A DNA stretch of 64,000 nt from Ruminococcus sp. (GTDB lineage: Bacteria; Bacillota; Clostridia; Oscillospirales; Acutalibacteraceae), in contig JAFUIK010000004.1 in assembly GCA_017473955.1 (NCBI GenBank), forward strand, positions 1-64,000. The letters run 5' to 3'. The notes below the pieces were generated by a model. It saw only the letters and a program-made list of their open reading frames with translations. It was not told the origin of the DNA and searched no databases. The first letter of the stretch is position 1. Each line of letters begins with the position of its first letter. The translations under genes were made by a program, and so were the position numbers. Of this stretch, positions 51,120-58,967 are shown piece after piece.

Positions 51120-51308
51120 TTAGATTGCACGAGTAACTTTGCCTGAACGTAAGCAACGTGTGCAAGCGTGTACTCTCTTTGGAGAACCGTCAACGATAGC
51201 CTTTACACGCTGTACGTTTGGTTTCCAAGTTCTGTTTGAACGTCTGTGTGAGTGAGAAACCTTGATGCCGAACTTAACATCCTTACCACAGAAATCACAT
51301 TTTGCCAT
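51120..51308 (-). CDS. rpmB: 50S ribosomal protein L28
   Basis: The 62-residue basic protein has the L28 pattern KCDFCGKDVKFG, VSHSHRRSNRTWKPN and the late RVHACTRCLRSGKVTR. It keeps two CxxC pairs, so it is a zinc-binding (C+) form. SD AAGGAGGTG is strong. It is monocistronic, with its own promoter and terminator. Confidence 0.97.
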   Translation of the reverse strand: MAKCDFCGKDVKFGIKVSHSHRRSNRTWKPNVQRVKAIVDGSPKRVHACTRCLRSGKVTRAI

Positions 51309-51358
51309 TTTCCCACACCTCCTTAGTGCTTATTACAAAATGCTTTGTTAACTTGTCC

Positions 51359-51387
51359 ATAATAACAGAAATGAAACAAAAATGCAA
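51359..51387 (-). promoter_or_regulatory. rpmB promoter
   Basis: On the minus strand TTGCAT (51382-51387) and TATTAT (51359-51364) are spaced by 17 bases. Confidence 0.65.
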
Positions 51388-51412
51388 TACCTTTTTTAAA
51401 ATTCTTTTTTAC

Positions 51413-51441
51413 TTGTTTTTTTTACGCCTATACTGTATAAT
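51413..51441 (+). promoter_or_regulatory. Promoter of the site-2 protease/scpAB operon
   Basis: TTGTTT (51413-51418) and TATAAT (51436-51441) are spaced by 17 bases, divergent from rpmB. Confidence 0.7.
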
Positions 51442-51491
51442 GTATTATGTCTAATTATATGTGGCAGTTTGCCGTTTTGGAGGCTATGTAA

Positions 51492-52187
51492 TTGGTATAC
51501 GAACTTATCTCTTTATTTAGAGGACAGGGGGATTTTTTCTCCGTCGTTATTCACATCCTTGCTATTTTGATGGTCATATTTTTGGTTTTGCCGTTTCACG
51601 AGTGGGCTCATGCGTGGGTGGCTTCGCTTTTAGGTGATACTTCAATTAAATATCGTGGACGCTTGTCGTTAAACCCTATGTCGCATATTGACTATATGGG
51701 TGCGTTGTGTTTGCTTTTGTTCGGTTTCGGTTGGGCTAAGCCTGTGCCTGTTGATGACCGTAATTTTAAAAATCCTAAGGTTGGTATGGCAATAACTGCG
51801 TTGGCGGGACCTGTTGCAAATATCGTTGCGGGTATTGCAGGCGGATTCATATTCTATGGCTTTATGTATTTAGCTCCGAGTGTTGTTATGAACAAAATCG
51901 GTTACTACTTTATGATGTTTTTGCAGTATTATATTGTTCTCAATTGCTCACTGGCGGTGTTTAACCTTATTCCAATTCCACCGCTTGACGGTTCAAAAAT
52001 CTTGTTTGCGTTCTTGCCTGACAAGGCTGTGTACAAGTTCTATCAGTATCAACAGTATTTTTCTATTGCACTGATTGCATTGTTGTTTGTGGGTGTGCTT
52101 GATATTCCGCTTAATTTCCTGCAATCACTGGTGCTTAAGATTGTTGAGTTTGTGTGCTCATTCCCGTTTAAGCTGATTGTCGGCTAA
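51492..52187 (+). CDS. Site-2 protease family (M50) intramembrane metalloprotease
   Basis: The 231-residue membrane protein has about six helices, the zinc motif H36-E37-x2-H40 (PFHEWAHAW) and a later metal-ligand segment NLIPIPPLDGSKIL. It lacks PDZ or CBS domains. Such short M50 proteins stand before scpAB in many Clostridia; the substrate is unknown. The start is TTG with GGAGG 8 bases upstream. scpA follows by 20 bases. Confidence 0.92.
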   Translation: MVYELISLFRGQGDFFSVVIHILAILMVIFLVLPFHEWAHAWVASLLGDTSIKYRGRLSLNPMSHIDYMGALCLLLFGFGWAKPVPVDDRNFKNPKVGMAITALAGPVANIVAGIAGGFIFYGFMYLAPSVVMNKIGYYFMMFLQYYIVLNCSLAVFNLIPIPPLDGSKILFAFLPDKAVYKFYQYQQYFSIALIALLFVGVLDIPLNFLQSLVLKIVEFVCSFPFKLIVG

Positions 52188-52207
52188 TTTTTTAAGGAGG
52201 GTAATGA

Positions 52208-52990
52208 ATGGACGAAAATAAAAATATCGACAGCCTTTTGTTGCCCGATAACGGAGAAGCGACAGTTGCTGACGAAAACTTAAAGTTAACTTATAAATTT
52301 GAGGCTTTTGAGGGTCCGCTGGATTTGCTACTAAGCCTTATTACAAAAAATAAAATTGATATTTACGATATTTGTATCGAAGAACTGCTTTCTCAGTATA
52401 TGGAGCAGATTAACGCTATGAAAGAGGAAGATATGGATATAGCTTCCGAATTTCTTGAGATGGCGTCACGACTTGTGTATATCAAGTCGGTTATGCTTTT
52501 GCCTAAGTATGAGGAAGAGGCAGAAGAGCTTAAGAAAGAGCTCACAGGACAGCTGCTTGAATATCAGGAGTGCAGACGTGTTGCAAAAATTCTTTCTACT
52601 TTAGTATCTTTTGATACATTTTCAAAAGAGCCGTCGCCTGTTGAGTTTGACTTAACATATAACCGAATACATCAGCCTAATGATATAGCTGTTGCATATG
52701 TTGGGGCAGTTGGCAGAGGAAAACGCAGATTGCCACCGCCAAGAGATGCCTTTTCGGGTATTGTAAGCAGAAAAATCGTGTCTGTCAGCTCACGTATTAT
52801 CCATGTTATGCGTAGGCTGTGGCACGGCAAAACAGTTACATATAAAGAACTGTTTGTTGCAAGTAAGGAGAAAAGCGAGCTTGTCGCAACCTTCCTTGCG
52901 GTGCTCGAGCTTGTAAAAGGTAAGCGTGTTGTTATTGATGGTAACGGCGACGATGCGAAAGTTTCAATGATTGAGAGGGACAGTAAATGA
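52208..52990 (+). CDS. scpA: Segregation and condensation protein A
   Basis: The 260-residue kleisin has the family opening YKFEAFEGPLDLLLSLITKN, a middle DIASEFLEMASRLVYIKS and a C-terminal winged helix. It bridges SMC heads with ScpB for chromosome segregation. An acidic extension of about 30 residues precedes the domain. It overlaps scpB by 4 bases (ATGA). Confidence 0.96.
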   Translation: MDENKNIDSLLLPDNGEATVADENLKLTYKFEAFEGPLDLLLSLITKNKIDIYDICIEELLSQYMEQINAMKEEDMDIASEFLEMASRLVYIKSVMLLPKYEEEAEELKKELTGQLLEYQECRRVAKILSTLVSFDTFSKEPSPVEFDLTYNRIHQPNDIAVAYVGAVGRGKRRLPPPRDAFSGIVSRKIVSVSSRIIHVMRRLWHGKTVTYKELFVASKEKSELVATFLAVLELVKGKRVVIDGNGDDAKVSMIERDSK

Positions 52991-53661
52991 CAAGAGAAGA
53001 ATATAAAGCGGCTATTGAGGCAATACTTTTTGCGTCGGGTACATCTGTTCCTGTCAGTAGACTTGCACAGACCTTGGAGATTACCGAGAAAAAAGCGACA
53101 GATTTTGCTAACGAGCTTTGCGAGGAGTATGAAGAAAGCTCGCACGGCATCACGGTTATAAGACTCGACAAAAGCTACCAGATGGTGTCTAAAAAAGCAT
53201 ACGCACCGCAAATTAGAACTGCTATGGATTTAAGACGAAATGTTCCGCTATCTCAGGCAGCGATGGAAGTTTTAGCTGTTGTTGCTTACAATCAGCCTGT
53301 AACAAAGTCATTTATTGAGCAGGTCAGAGGTGTTGACTGTTCGGGTGTTATCGGCTCGCTTACCACTAAGGATTTGATTGAAGAAAAGGGCAGACTTGAG
53401 CTGCCGGGCAGACCGCTTTTATACGGTACTACCGAGAACTTTTTAAGATGTTTTTCTATTTCTTCGCTCGACGAGCTTCCTGAGCTTCCGCAAAAACAGC
53501 ATAATCCTGATGAAAACGCTCTTGATAAAGACGATTCACAGCTTTCTATATTCGAAGATGAGAATGCAAAAGAAAGTAATAGTGGTGAAAACCCAGAGAA
53601 TACTGACGATACAATCACCGCAACTGTCGGCGAGATTATCGAGCAGGCTACTGCTGAATAA
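52987..53661 (+). CDS. scpB: Segregation and condensation protein B
   Basis: The 224-residue protein has two winged-helix domains (EAILFASGTSVPVSRLAQTL; AAMEVLAVVAYNQPVTKSFIEQVRGVD; GRPLLYGTTENFLRCF). The C-terminal 60 residues are acidic and unstructured. It dimerises on ScpA within the SMC complex. Its ATG overlaps the scpA stop. Confidence 0.96.
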   Translation: MTREEYKAAIEAILFASGTSVPVSRLAQTLEITEKKATDFANELCEEYEESSHGITVIRLDKSYQMVSKKAYAPQIRTAMDLRRNVPLSQAAMEVLAVVAYNQPVTKSFIEQVRGVDCSGVIGSLTTKDLIEEKGRLELPGRPLLYGTTENFLRCFSISSLDELPELPQKQHNPDENALDKDDSQLSIFEDENAKESNSGENPENTDDTITATVGEIIEQATAE

Positions 53662-53683
53662 CTAGCTTTGGGGGAGTTAGCAA

Positions 53684-54319
53684 GTGATTGCTTTATACAT
53701 CCTTTTAGTTCTTGCGTTGCTTATAACATTTCTGTGTCTTATTAAAATTCAGTTTACGGCGGTTTATGAAAACGAGCTGACCCTAAAGTTAAGGGTGCTG
53801 TTTTTTGAATATACACTAGTGCCGTTTGAAAAGAAGTCTAAGAAGAGAAAGAAAAAACGCGAGAAGAAAATTCTTAAAAAGAAAAAAGATGAAGACGGAA
53901 CAAAAGAAAAAAAGACTAAAAAACCGTCTTATTTAAAGCAACTTAGCGACAAAAAGGGCGTTGAGGGGCTTATATCAATGCTTACTGAAATTGTAAAGCT
54001 AATAGGTACAACGTTAAAAGGTATTTTTACGAATATTGTTATCAAGCATTTTGATTTGAAGTTGACCGTTGTTGGTGACGATGCCGCTGATACAGCCTTG
54101 AAATACGGCAAATTGTGTGGTGTTGTATATTCTGCGGTTTCTGTAATTTGCTCAACAGCTAAATGTGAGGATTATAACGTTAACGTTATACCTGACTTCG
54201 ATGATGAAGCTAAGATGAAAGTCTTTGCAGATGCTAAGTTTTACATCAGAGTGTTTTATGTTTTAAAATACGCTCTTAAAGCGTTGTTTAAATTGTTTGT
54301 TATAAGATATAAGAGATAA
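53684..54319 (+). CDS. ytfI: DUF2953 protein (YtfI-like), sporulation-associated
   Basis: The 211-residue protein has one N-terminal membrane helix (about 3-22), a long lysine-rich charged stretch (about 45-80) and a DUF2953 domain with FDLKLTVVGDDAADTALKYGKLCG. In Bacillus, ytfI lies next to ytfJ. The start is GTG, preceded by GGGGGAG. It lies between scpB and ytfJ, matching the conserved order. Confidence 0.85.
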   Translation: MIALYILLVLALLITFLCLIKIQFTAVYENELTLKLRVLFFEYTLVPFEKKSKKRKKKREKKILKKKKDEDGTKEKKTKKPSYLKQLSDKKGVEGLISMLTEIVKLIGTTLKGIFTNIVIKHFDLKLTVVGDDAADTALKYGKLCGVVYSAVSVICSTAKCEDYNVNVIPDFDDEAKMKVFADAKFYIRVFYVLKYALKALFKLFVIRYKR

Positions 54320-54341
54320 GATAAAGTAAAGGAGAATTATT

Positions 54342-54764
54342 ATGGACCATCCAATCAACAGTCTTATGGATACTACTATGAAGAAGATTAAAGAGATGAT
54401 AGATGTTAATACCATCATCGGTGACCCTATTACAACACCTGACGGTACCACAATCATTCCTGTATCCAAGGTAAGCTACGGTTTTGCATCAGGCGGTTCT
54501 GACCTCCCTACAAAGAAGGATAACAAGGATTGCTTTGGTGGCGGTAGCGGTGCAGGTGTTACTATAAACCCTGTTGCATTTCTCTATGTAAGTAAGGGCA
54601 ACGTTAAGCTCATACCGATTGAGAAATATGATGGTGCTGTTGACAGAATTGTCGGTATGGTGCCTGAAGTACTCGACAAAGTTTCCGATATGCTTAAAAA
54701 GGATAAAGGTTCTAGTATTGATACCTCTGACCTTGACAAAGATATCGACGAGTTCGACCTTTGA
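54342..54764 (+). CDS. ytfJ: GerW/YtfJ family sporulation protein
   Basis: The 140-residue cytoplasmic protein has the family start HPINSLMDTTMKKIKEMID, VIPVSKVSYGFASGGSD-like central strand and the glycine-rich FGGGSGAGVTINPVAFL. YtfJ is a spore protein in Bacillus, needed for germination with GerA-type receptors in some species. SD AAAGGAGAA precedes the ATG. It is followed by a DD-carboxypeptidase gene. Confidence 0.93.
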   Translation: MDHPINSLMDTTMKKIKEMIDVNTIIGDPITTPDGTTIIPVSKVSYGFASGGSDLPTKKDNKDCFGGGSGAGVTINPVAFLYVSKGNVKLIPIEKYDGAVDRIVGMVPEVLDKVSDMLKKDKGSSIDTSDLDKDIDEFDL

Positions 54765-54813
54765 TAATAGTATAAATTAAGCAAAATTTTCATATATATC
54801 ACAGGGTGATGTT

Positions 54814-55929
54814 ATGAAACGAGCTATGAGTTTAGCTTTGATTTTTGCTTTAATTATATTAAATATGAATGTAACAGCCTGTGCCGAAGAGCTTAGTATA
54901 TCTGCACAGGCTTATGTGCTGTATTGTGTCGAAAACGATACGGTGATTTTGCAGAAAAACGGTAGTGACAGGATGAAGCCTGCATCTACTACCAAGATTA
55001 TGACAACGTTATTGGCACTTGAAGCGTGTGAAAAGAATGACCCTATAGTTGAGTTTACCGATTCTATGATAGCTGAGGGAAGCTCTATGTATCTAAAAGT
55101 AGGGGATAGCTTGCATCTGTCCGATTTAGCTACAGGTATGATGATGGCATCTGGTAATGATGCCGCCAATGCAACAGCTTTGACCGTTTCGAAAAGTATT
55201 GAAGATTTCAGTGCTTTGATGAACAAAAAAGCTAAGGAAATCGGGATGGAGAACACTAACTTTGTAACTGCTTCAGGCCTTGATGATGATAATCATTACT
55301 CAACGGCTGTCGATATGGCTAAGCTAATGAGCGTAGCTTTAGAAAACGAACGCTTTTGTGAGATTACGAAAAACACTTCAATGGCGGTTGAATTTCTTAA
55401 TCCGCGTAAGCAGGTGACTTATAACAATCATAACAGGCTTTTGTCGCTCTATGAATATTGCATCGGCGGTAAAACGGGCTATACCAAAAGTGCAGGCAGA
55501 TGTCTTGTGTCAGCCGCCCAAAAAGACGGGGTGACCCTTGTTTGTGTGACGTTTAACGCACCGTCTGATTGGAATGACCATATCTCACTTTATAATTATG
55601 GTTTTGAGCGTTATTCTGCTGTAAAAACCGATGATAAAAATAAACAGTATAATTGCAATGTTGTCGGCGGAGAAAAAGACGAAGTCGCCTTGTATTGCGA
55701 GGAAACTCCTTCGGCTGTGCTTTTAAACGAAGATGTTGATAAGGTCAGTAGAACTGTATACATACCTCAGTTTGTTTACGCTCCCGTAAAAGCAGGACAG
55801 TGTGTTGGTATGGTGACCTATGAACTAGATAACGAGGTTATAACACAAACACCTCTTTATGCTTGTGTGGAGATTTTAAGACAACAGGATGACAGTAAGA
55901 TAAAAGGATTTTTCAGGAAACTGTTCTGA
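54814..55929 (+). CDS. D-alanyl-D-alanine carboxypeptidase (DacF/DacB-like), second copy
   Basis: The 371-residue exported enzyme has a signal peptide, SxxK in PASTTKIMT, SxN in ASGNDAANA, KTG in IGGKTGYTKSAG and a C-terminal beta domain. Its place after the ytfIJ pair suggests a role in spore cortex or forespore peptidoglycan, as for DacB/DacF. It is about 7 kb from a paralogue at 47699, so division of labour is likely. SD is a weak AGGGTGATGTT. Confidence 0.92.
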   Translation: MKRAMSLALIFALIILNMNVTACAEELSISAQAYVLYCVENDTVILQKNGSDRMKPASTTKIMTTLLALEACEKNDPIVEFTDSMIAEGSSMYLKVGDSLHLSDLATGMMMASGNDAANATALTVSKSIEDFSALMNKKAKEIGMENTNFVTASGLDDDNHYSTAVDMAKLMSVALENERFCEITKNTSMAVEFLNPRKQVTYNNHNRLLSLYEYCIGGKTGYTKSAGRCLVSAAQKDGVTLVCVTFNAPSDWNDHISLYNYGFERYSAVKTDDKNKQYNCNVVGGEKDEVALYCEETPSAVLLNEDVDKVSRTVYIPQFVYAPVKAGQCVGMVTYELDNEVITQTPLYACVEILRQQDDSKIKGFFRKLF

Positions 55930-55966
55930 TATATTTAATATAGCTTTCAATGAAAGCGGAGGAATT

Positions 55967-56716
55967 ATGAAAAAAGAACTTGTAAGATTGCAGAAAATGC
56001 TCGCTGACTGCGGTGTTGATTCACGTAGAAAATGTGAGGAGTTAATAAGAAGAGGTAGCGTTAAGGTTAACGGCAAGGTGGCTGTAATAGGTGACAAGGT
56101 TGACCCGTATTCTGATAAAGTTTACGTTAAGGGTAAGCGTGTCACTGCGGCGGCTAAACCGAAATATCGTTACATAATGCTCAATAAACCTCGTGGCTAT
56201 GTTACAACTATGAGTGATGAGCGTGGCAGAAAATGTGTTGCTGAGCTTATAGAGGATATCGAGGAGCGTGTGTATCCAATAGGTAGACTCGACAAGGACT
56301 CCGAGGGTATGCTTCTTTTAACAAATGACGGCGAATTTGCTAACCATATTATGCACCCGAAAAAGCATATCAATAAAGTGTATAGGGTTACCGTGCGTCC
56401 TGCTATTACCGAGGAAATGGTTGAGAAATTACAGACAGGCATTGTTCTTGACGGCAGAAAAACAGCTCCTGCACAGGTTCGTGTTGTTACAAAGCAAGAG
56501 GGCAGAGTCGTGCTTGAAATTGTTATACGTGAGGGCAGAAACCGTCAAATTAGACGTATGTGTGAGTCTTTGGGATTAGAAGTAGCACGTCTTAAAAGAA
56601 TTGCGGTTGGTACCGTTAAGCTCGGCGGATTAAAGCAGGGTATGTATCGTGACCTTTCAGCAGATGAAATCAAGCGTCTGTCGCACGACCCTAATCCAAC
56701 AAAGAACCAGAGATAA
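55967..56716 (+). CDS. rluB: 23S rRNA pseudouridine synthase, RluB/RsuA family
   Basis: The 249-residue enzyme has an N-terminal S4 RNA-binding domain (RLQKMLADCGVDSRRKCEEL) and a catalytic domain with the Asp motif GRLDKDSEGMLLLTNDG and REGRNRQIRRM. It probably modifies U2605-equivalent of 23S rRNA. SD AAAGCGGAGG precedes the ATG. It is the usual downstream neighbour of scpB in Firmicutes. Confidence 0.94.
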   Translation: MKKELVRLQKMLADCGVDSRRKCEELIRRGSVKVNGKVAVIGDKVDPYSDKVYVKGKRVTAAAKPKYRYIMLNKPRGYVTTMSDERGRKCVAELIEDIEERVYPIGRLDKDSEGMLLLTNDGEFANHIMHPKKHINKVYRVTVRPAITEEMVEKLQTGIVLDGRKTAPAQVRVVTKQEGRVVLEIVIREGRNRQIRRMCESLGLEVARLKRIAVGTVKLGGLKQGMYRDLSADEIKRLSHDPNPTKNQR

Positions 56717-56727
56717 GGAGGGGTACG

Positions 56728-57096
56728 ATGCTTTCTATTTCACCTAAAGAGGATAAAATTATAGCATCAAAATGCGGATGCGAAAACGCCAACGTGCTGA
56801 TGTGCGATGATGACGGAGTTGAAAAGGGCTACATTGCTTTTGCTCAAAACGGATATGTACTCGATATTGTCGGTTTTGAGGTTTACTATAGCGACAAGGA
56901 GCTTACAGGCGAGTCTTACATAATAGCGGATACTCTTATAAAAAGCCTTGGCTCATATGCTTTGAACCATTCTTGTTTTTATATTGAATGTTCTAAAAAA
57001 GAATTATTCGATATACTCTTAAAATTCTCGTTTGCTCAAAATGACAAGAAATTAACAACCAATCTTCAACAATTATTCAAAGTGTGCAAAAATTAA
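56728..57096 (+). CDS. Hypothetical protein, 122 residues
   Basis: This soluble protein has alternating strand/helix patterns recalling a degenerate GNAT fold (GYIAFAQNGYVLDIVGFEV, then a helix and FYIECSKKELFDILLKF). No acetyl-CoA loop is visible, so I do not assign the family. SD AAGGAGGGG precedes the ATG, 12 bases after rluB. It ends the operon. Confidence 0.75.
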   Translation: MLSISPKEDKIIASKCGCENANVLMCDDDGVEKGYIAFAQNGYVLDIVGFEVYYSDKELTGESYIIADTLIKSLGSYALNHSCFYIECSKKELFDILLKFSFAQNDKKLTTNLQQLFKVCKN

Positions 57097-57113
57097 GTTT
57101 TGCACACTTTTTT
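57079..57113 (+). terminator. Terminator of the scpAB-rluB operon
   Basis: A perfect 13-bp stem AAAGTGTGCAAAA/TTTTGCACACTTT overlaps the last codons and is followed by TTT. Confidence 0.92.
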
Positions 57114-57114
57114 C

Positions 57115-57143
57115 TTGTATTTTATTGGTATTTGAGATATACT
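57115..57143 (+). promoter_or_regulatory. Promoter of the biotin-dependent carboxyltransferase operon
   Basis: TTGTAT (57115-57120) and TATACT (57138-57143) are spaced by 17 bases. A TATAAT at 57145 is an alternative -10 with worse spacing. Confidence 0.55.
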
Positions 57144-57206
57144 ATATAATGACGAAAAATAGGATGTTATTTAACGTAATTCAACATATTTTTAGGAGGA
57201 AATGAC

Positions 57207-58517
57207 ATGAGTTTTTCAGATGTTAACAAGCTTAGAGAAGAACTCAACAAAACTTCCGCTGTCGAGATTTTAACTAAGTTTTTCGACGATGGTAGCTTTT
57301 GTGAAACAGATGCACTGCTTAAATCAGAAAGCGATTTCGCTGAGGCTGTTACAGGCTACGGTACTATTATGGGTATGCCTGTTTACGCTTTTGCACAGAA
57401 TTCTGACGTAGCATCAGGTGCAATGAGTAAAGCTCAGGCTAAGAAAATTGCAAGACTTTATGACCTTGCTAAGGTTACAGGTGCTCCTGTTGTAGGCTTT
57501 TACGACAGCAAGGGCGGTAGACTAAACGAGAAGAACGACTTGCTCTACGCTTATGGTGAGATTTTATCAAAGGCTTCATCTATCTCAGGCGTTGTTCCAC
57601 AGATTGCAGTAGTGCTTGGCACTTGCCTTTCTACAACTGCTTTAACGGCTGCTGCTTCTGACTTCATCATTATGACACAGGACGCAGAGCTTTCAATCGA
57701 GGTTGCACCAAAGAGTGCTGATGCTTGTTATAACGCTAAGAAGGGTATCGCAAACTTTGTTTGTGAAAACGTTGATGAAGCAATTGAAAAAGCTAAGGAC
57801 CTCGTTACTTACTTCCCATCAAACAACTTGGAAAGTGCTCCTATTGATGATGCAGTTGCACCAATTGCTGATGCTTCTTGCCCTGTATGTGCTATGGCTG
57901 ATGCAGATTCACTTTGCTTTGTAAACGAGGAGTTTACAGACATCGTTAAAACAGCTTTCGGCAGAGTTAACGGCGAAACAGTCGGCTTTGTTGAGACTTG
58001 TGGTGATGTTATCGACTGCAAGGCAGGTCAGAAGATTTCAAAGTTTGTTCGTTTCTGCGATGCATTTTCAATCCCTGTTGTAACAGTTGTTGATGCTAAG
58101 GGCTTCAGTTCTCTTAAGAGTGCAAGCAGAGTTACAGCCGCTTACGCTGAAGCTACAACTGCTAAGGTTGCTGTTATCAAGGGCGAGGCTGTTGGTGCTA
58201 CTTACATCGCACTTTGCGGACAGGCAACCGGTGCTGATATGAGATTTGCTCTTGAAAATGCTGTTATTTCCCCTGTAAATCCTAAGGCTCTTGCGTTCAT
58301 TATGGACGAAGAGGGTATGAAGGTTCCTGTAGCAGAACAGGACGCTAAAGCTAGCGAGTTCGCTCAGCGTGAGTTTTCAGCAGTAAATGCCGCTGTAAAT
58401 GGCTATGTTGATGACGTTATCACACAGGCTGACCTTAGAGCTAAAGTAGCTCAGGCACTCTTTATGCTTTCTTCAAAGCGTGTTGAGACTCTGCCTAAAA
58501 AGCACGGCACAATCTGA
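57207..58517 (+). CDS. Acyl-CoA carboxyltransferase subunit (12S/MmdA-like, short)
   Basis: The 436-residue protein has two crotonase-fold halves of the carboxyltransferase family and the typical end LSSKRVETLPKKHGTI. It is about 80 residues shorter than MmdA or transcarboxylase 12S (about 510-520), and the N-terminal half is divergent. It should move CO2 between carboxybiotin and an acyl-CoA, probably methylmalonyl- or malonyl-CoA. SD AGGAGGAAATGAC is strong and codon use is biased. It is the first gene of a three-gene operon. Confidence 0.85.
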   Translation: MSFSDVNKLREELNKTSAVEILTKFFDDGSFCETDALLKSESDFAEAVTGYGTIMGMPVYAFAQNSDVASGAMSKAQAKKIARLYDLAKVTGAPVVGFYDSKGGRLNEKNDLLYAYGEILSKASSISGVVPQIAVVLGTCLSTTALTAAASDFIIMTQDAELSIEVAPKSADACYNAKKGIANFVCENVDEAIEKAKDLVTYFPSNNLESAPIDDAVAPIADASCPVCAMADADSLCFVNEEFTDIVKTAFGRVNGETVGFVETCGDVIDCKAGQKISKFVRFCDAFSIPVVTVVDAKGFSSLKSASRVTAAYAEATTAKVAVIKGEAVGATYIALCGQATGADMRFALENAVISPVNPKALAFIMDEEGMKVPVAEQDAKASEFAQREFSAVNAAVNGYVDDVITQADLRAKVAQALFMLSSKRVETLPKKHGTI

Positions 58518-58561
58518 TAAAAATTCGACTTAATTCTTGATATATTGAAAGGACGATTATT

Positions 58562-58951
58562 ATGAAAAATCTCAGAATCACCGTAAACGGTACAACATAC
58601 GATGTTCAGGTTGAGGAAGTAAATGGTTCAGCTATGCCTGTTGCCGCTGCTCCTGTAGCTGCTGCTCCGGCTCCTGCCGCTGCACCTGCTGCACCTGCTG
58701 AGGCTCCAGCTCCTGCACCAGCCGCTGCTCCTGCAGATGCTAAGCCACTTCCATCACCAATGCCTGGTACAATTCTTTCAGTTAACGTAACTGCAGGTCA
58801 GGCTGTAAAGAAGGGCGACGTTCTCCTTATCTTAGAAGCTATGAAGATGGAAAACGAAATCAAGGCACCTGCTGATGGCACAGTTGCTACTGTAAACGTA
58901 TCAAAGGGCGAGTCTGTTGACTCAGGTCAGACACTCGTTACATTATCATAA
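58562..58951 (+). CDS. Biotin carboxyl carrier protein (1.3S-like)
   Basis: The 129-residue protein has a short N-terminal binding segment, an Ala/Pro-rich flexible linker (about 24-60) and a biotinyl domain with the biotin lysine K95 in EAMKMENEI. It ferries CO2 between the two enzyme subunits encoded on either side. The layout is that of the transcarboxylase 1.3S or decarboxylase gamma/delta carrier. Confidence 0.95.
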   Translation: MKNLRITVNGTTYDVQVEEVNGSAMPVAAAPVAAAPAPAAAPAAPAEAPAPAPAAAPADAKPLPSPMPGTILSVNVTAGQAVKKGDVLLILEAMKMENEIKAPADGTVATVNVSKGESVDSGQTLVTLS

Positions 58952-58967
58952 TCAAAGGTGAGTTATT

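Noticed and set aside
52672..53211. 179-residue minus-strand open frame opposite scpA/scpB
   Set aside because: It is antisense to conserved scpAB, and its Ser/Arg-rich composition is typical of a shadow frame.
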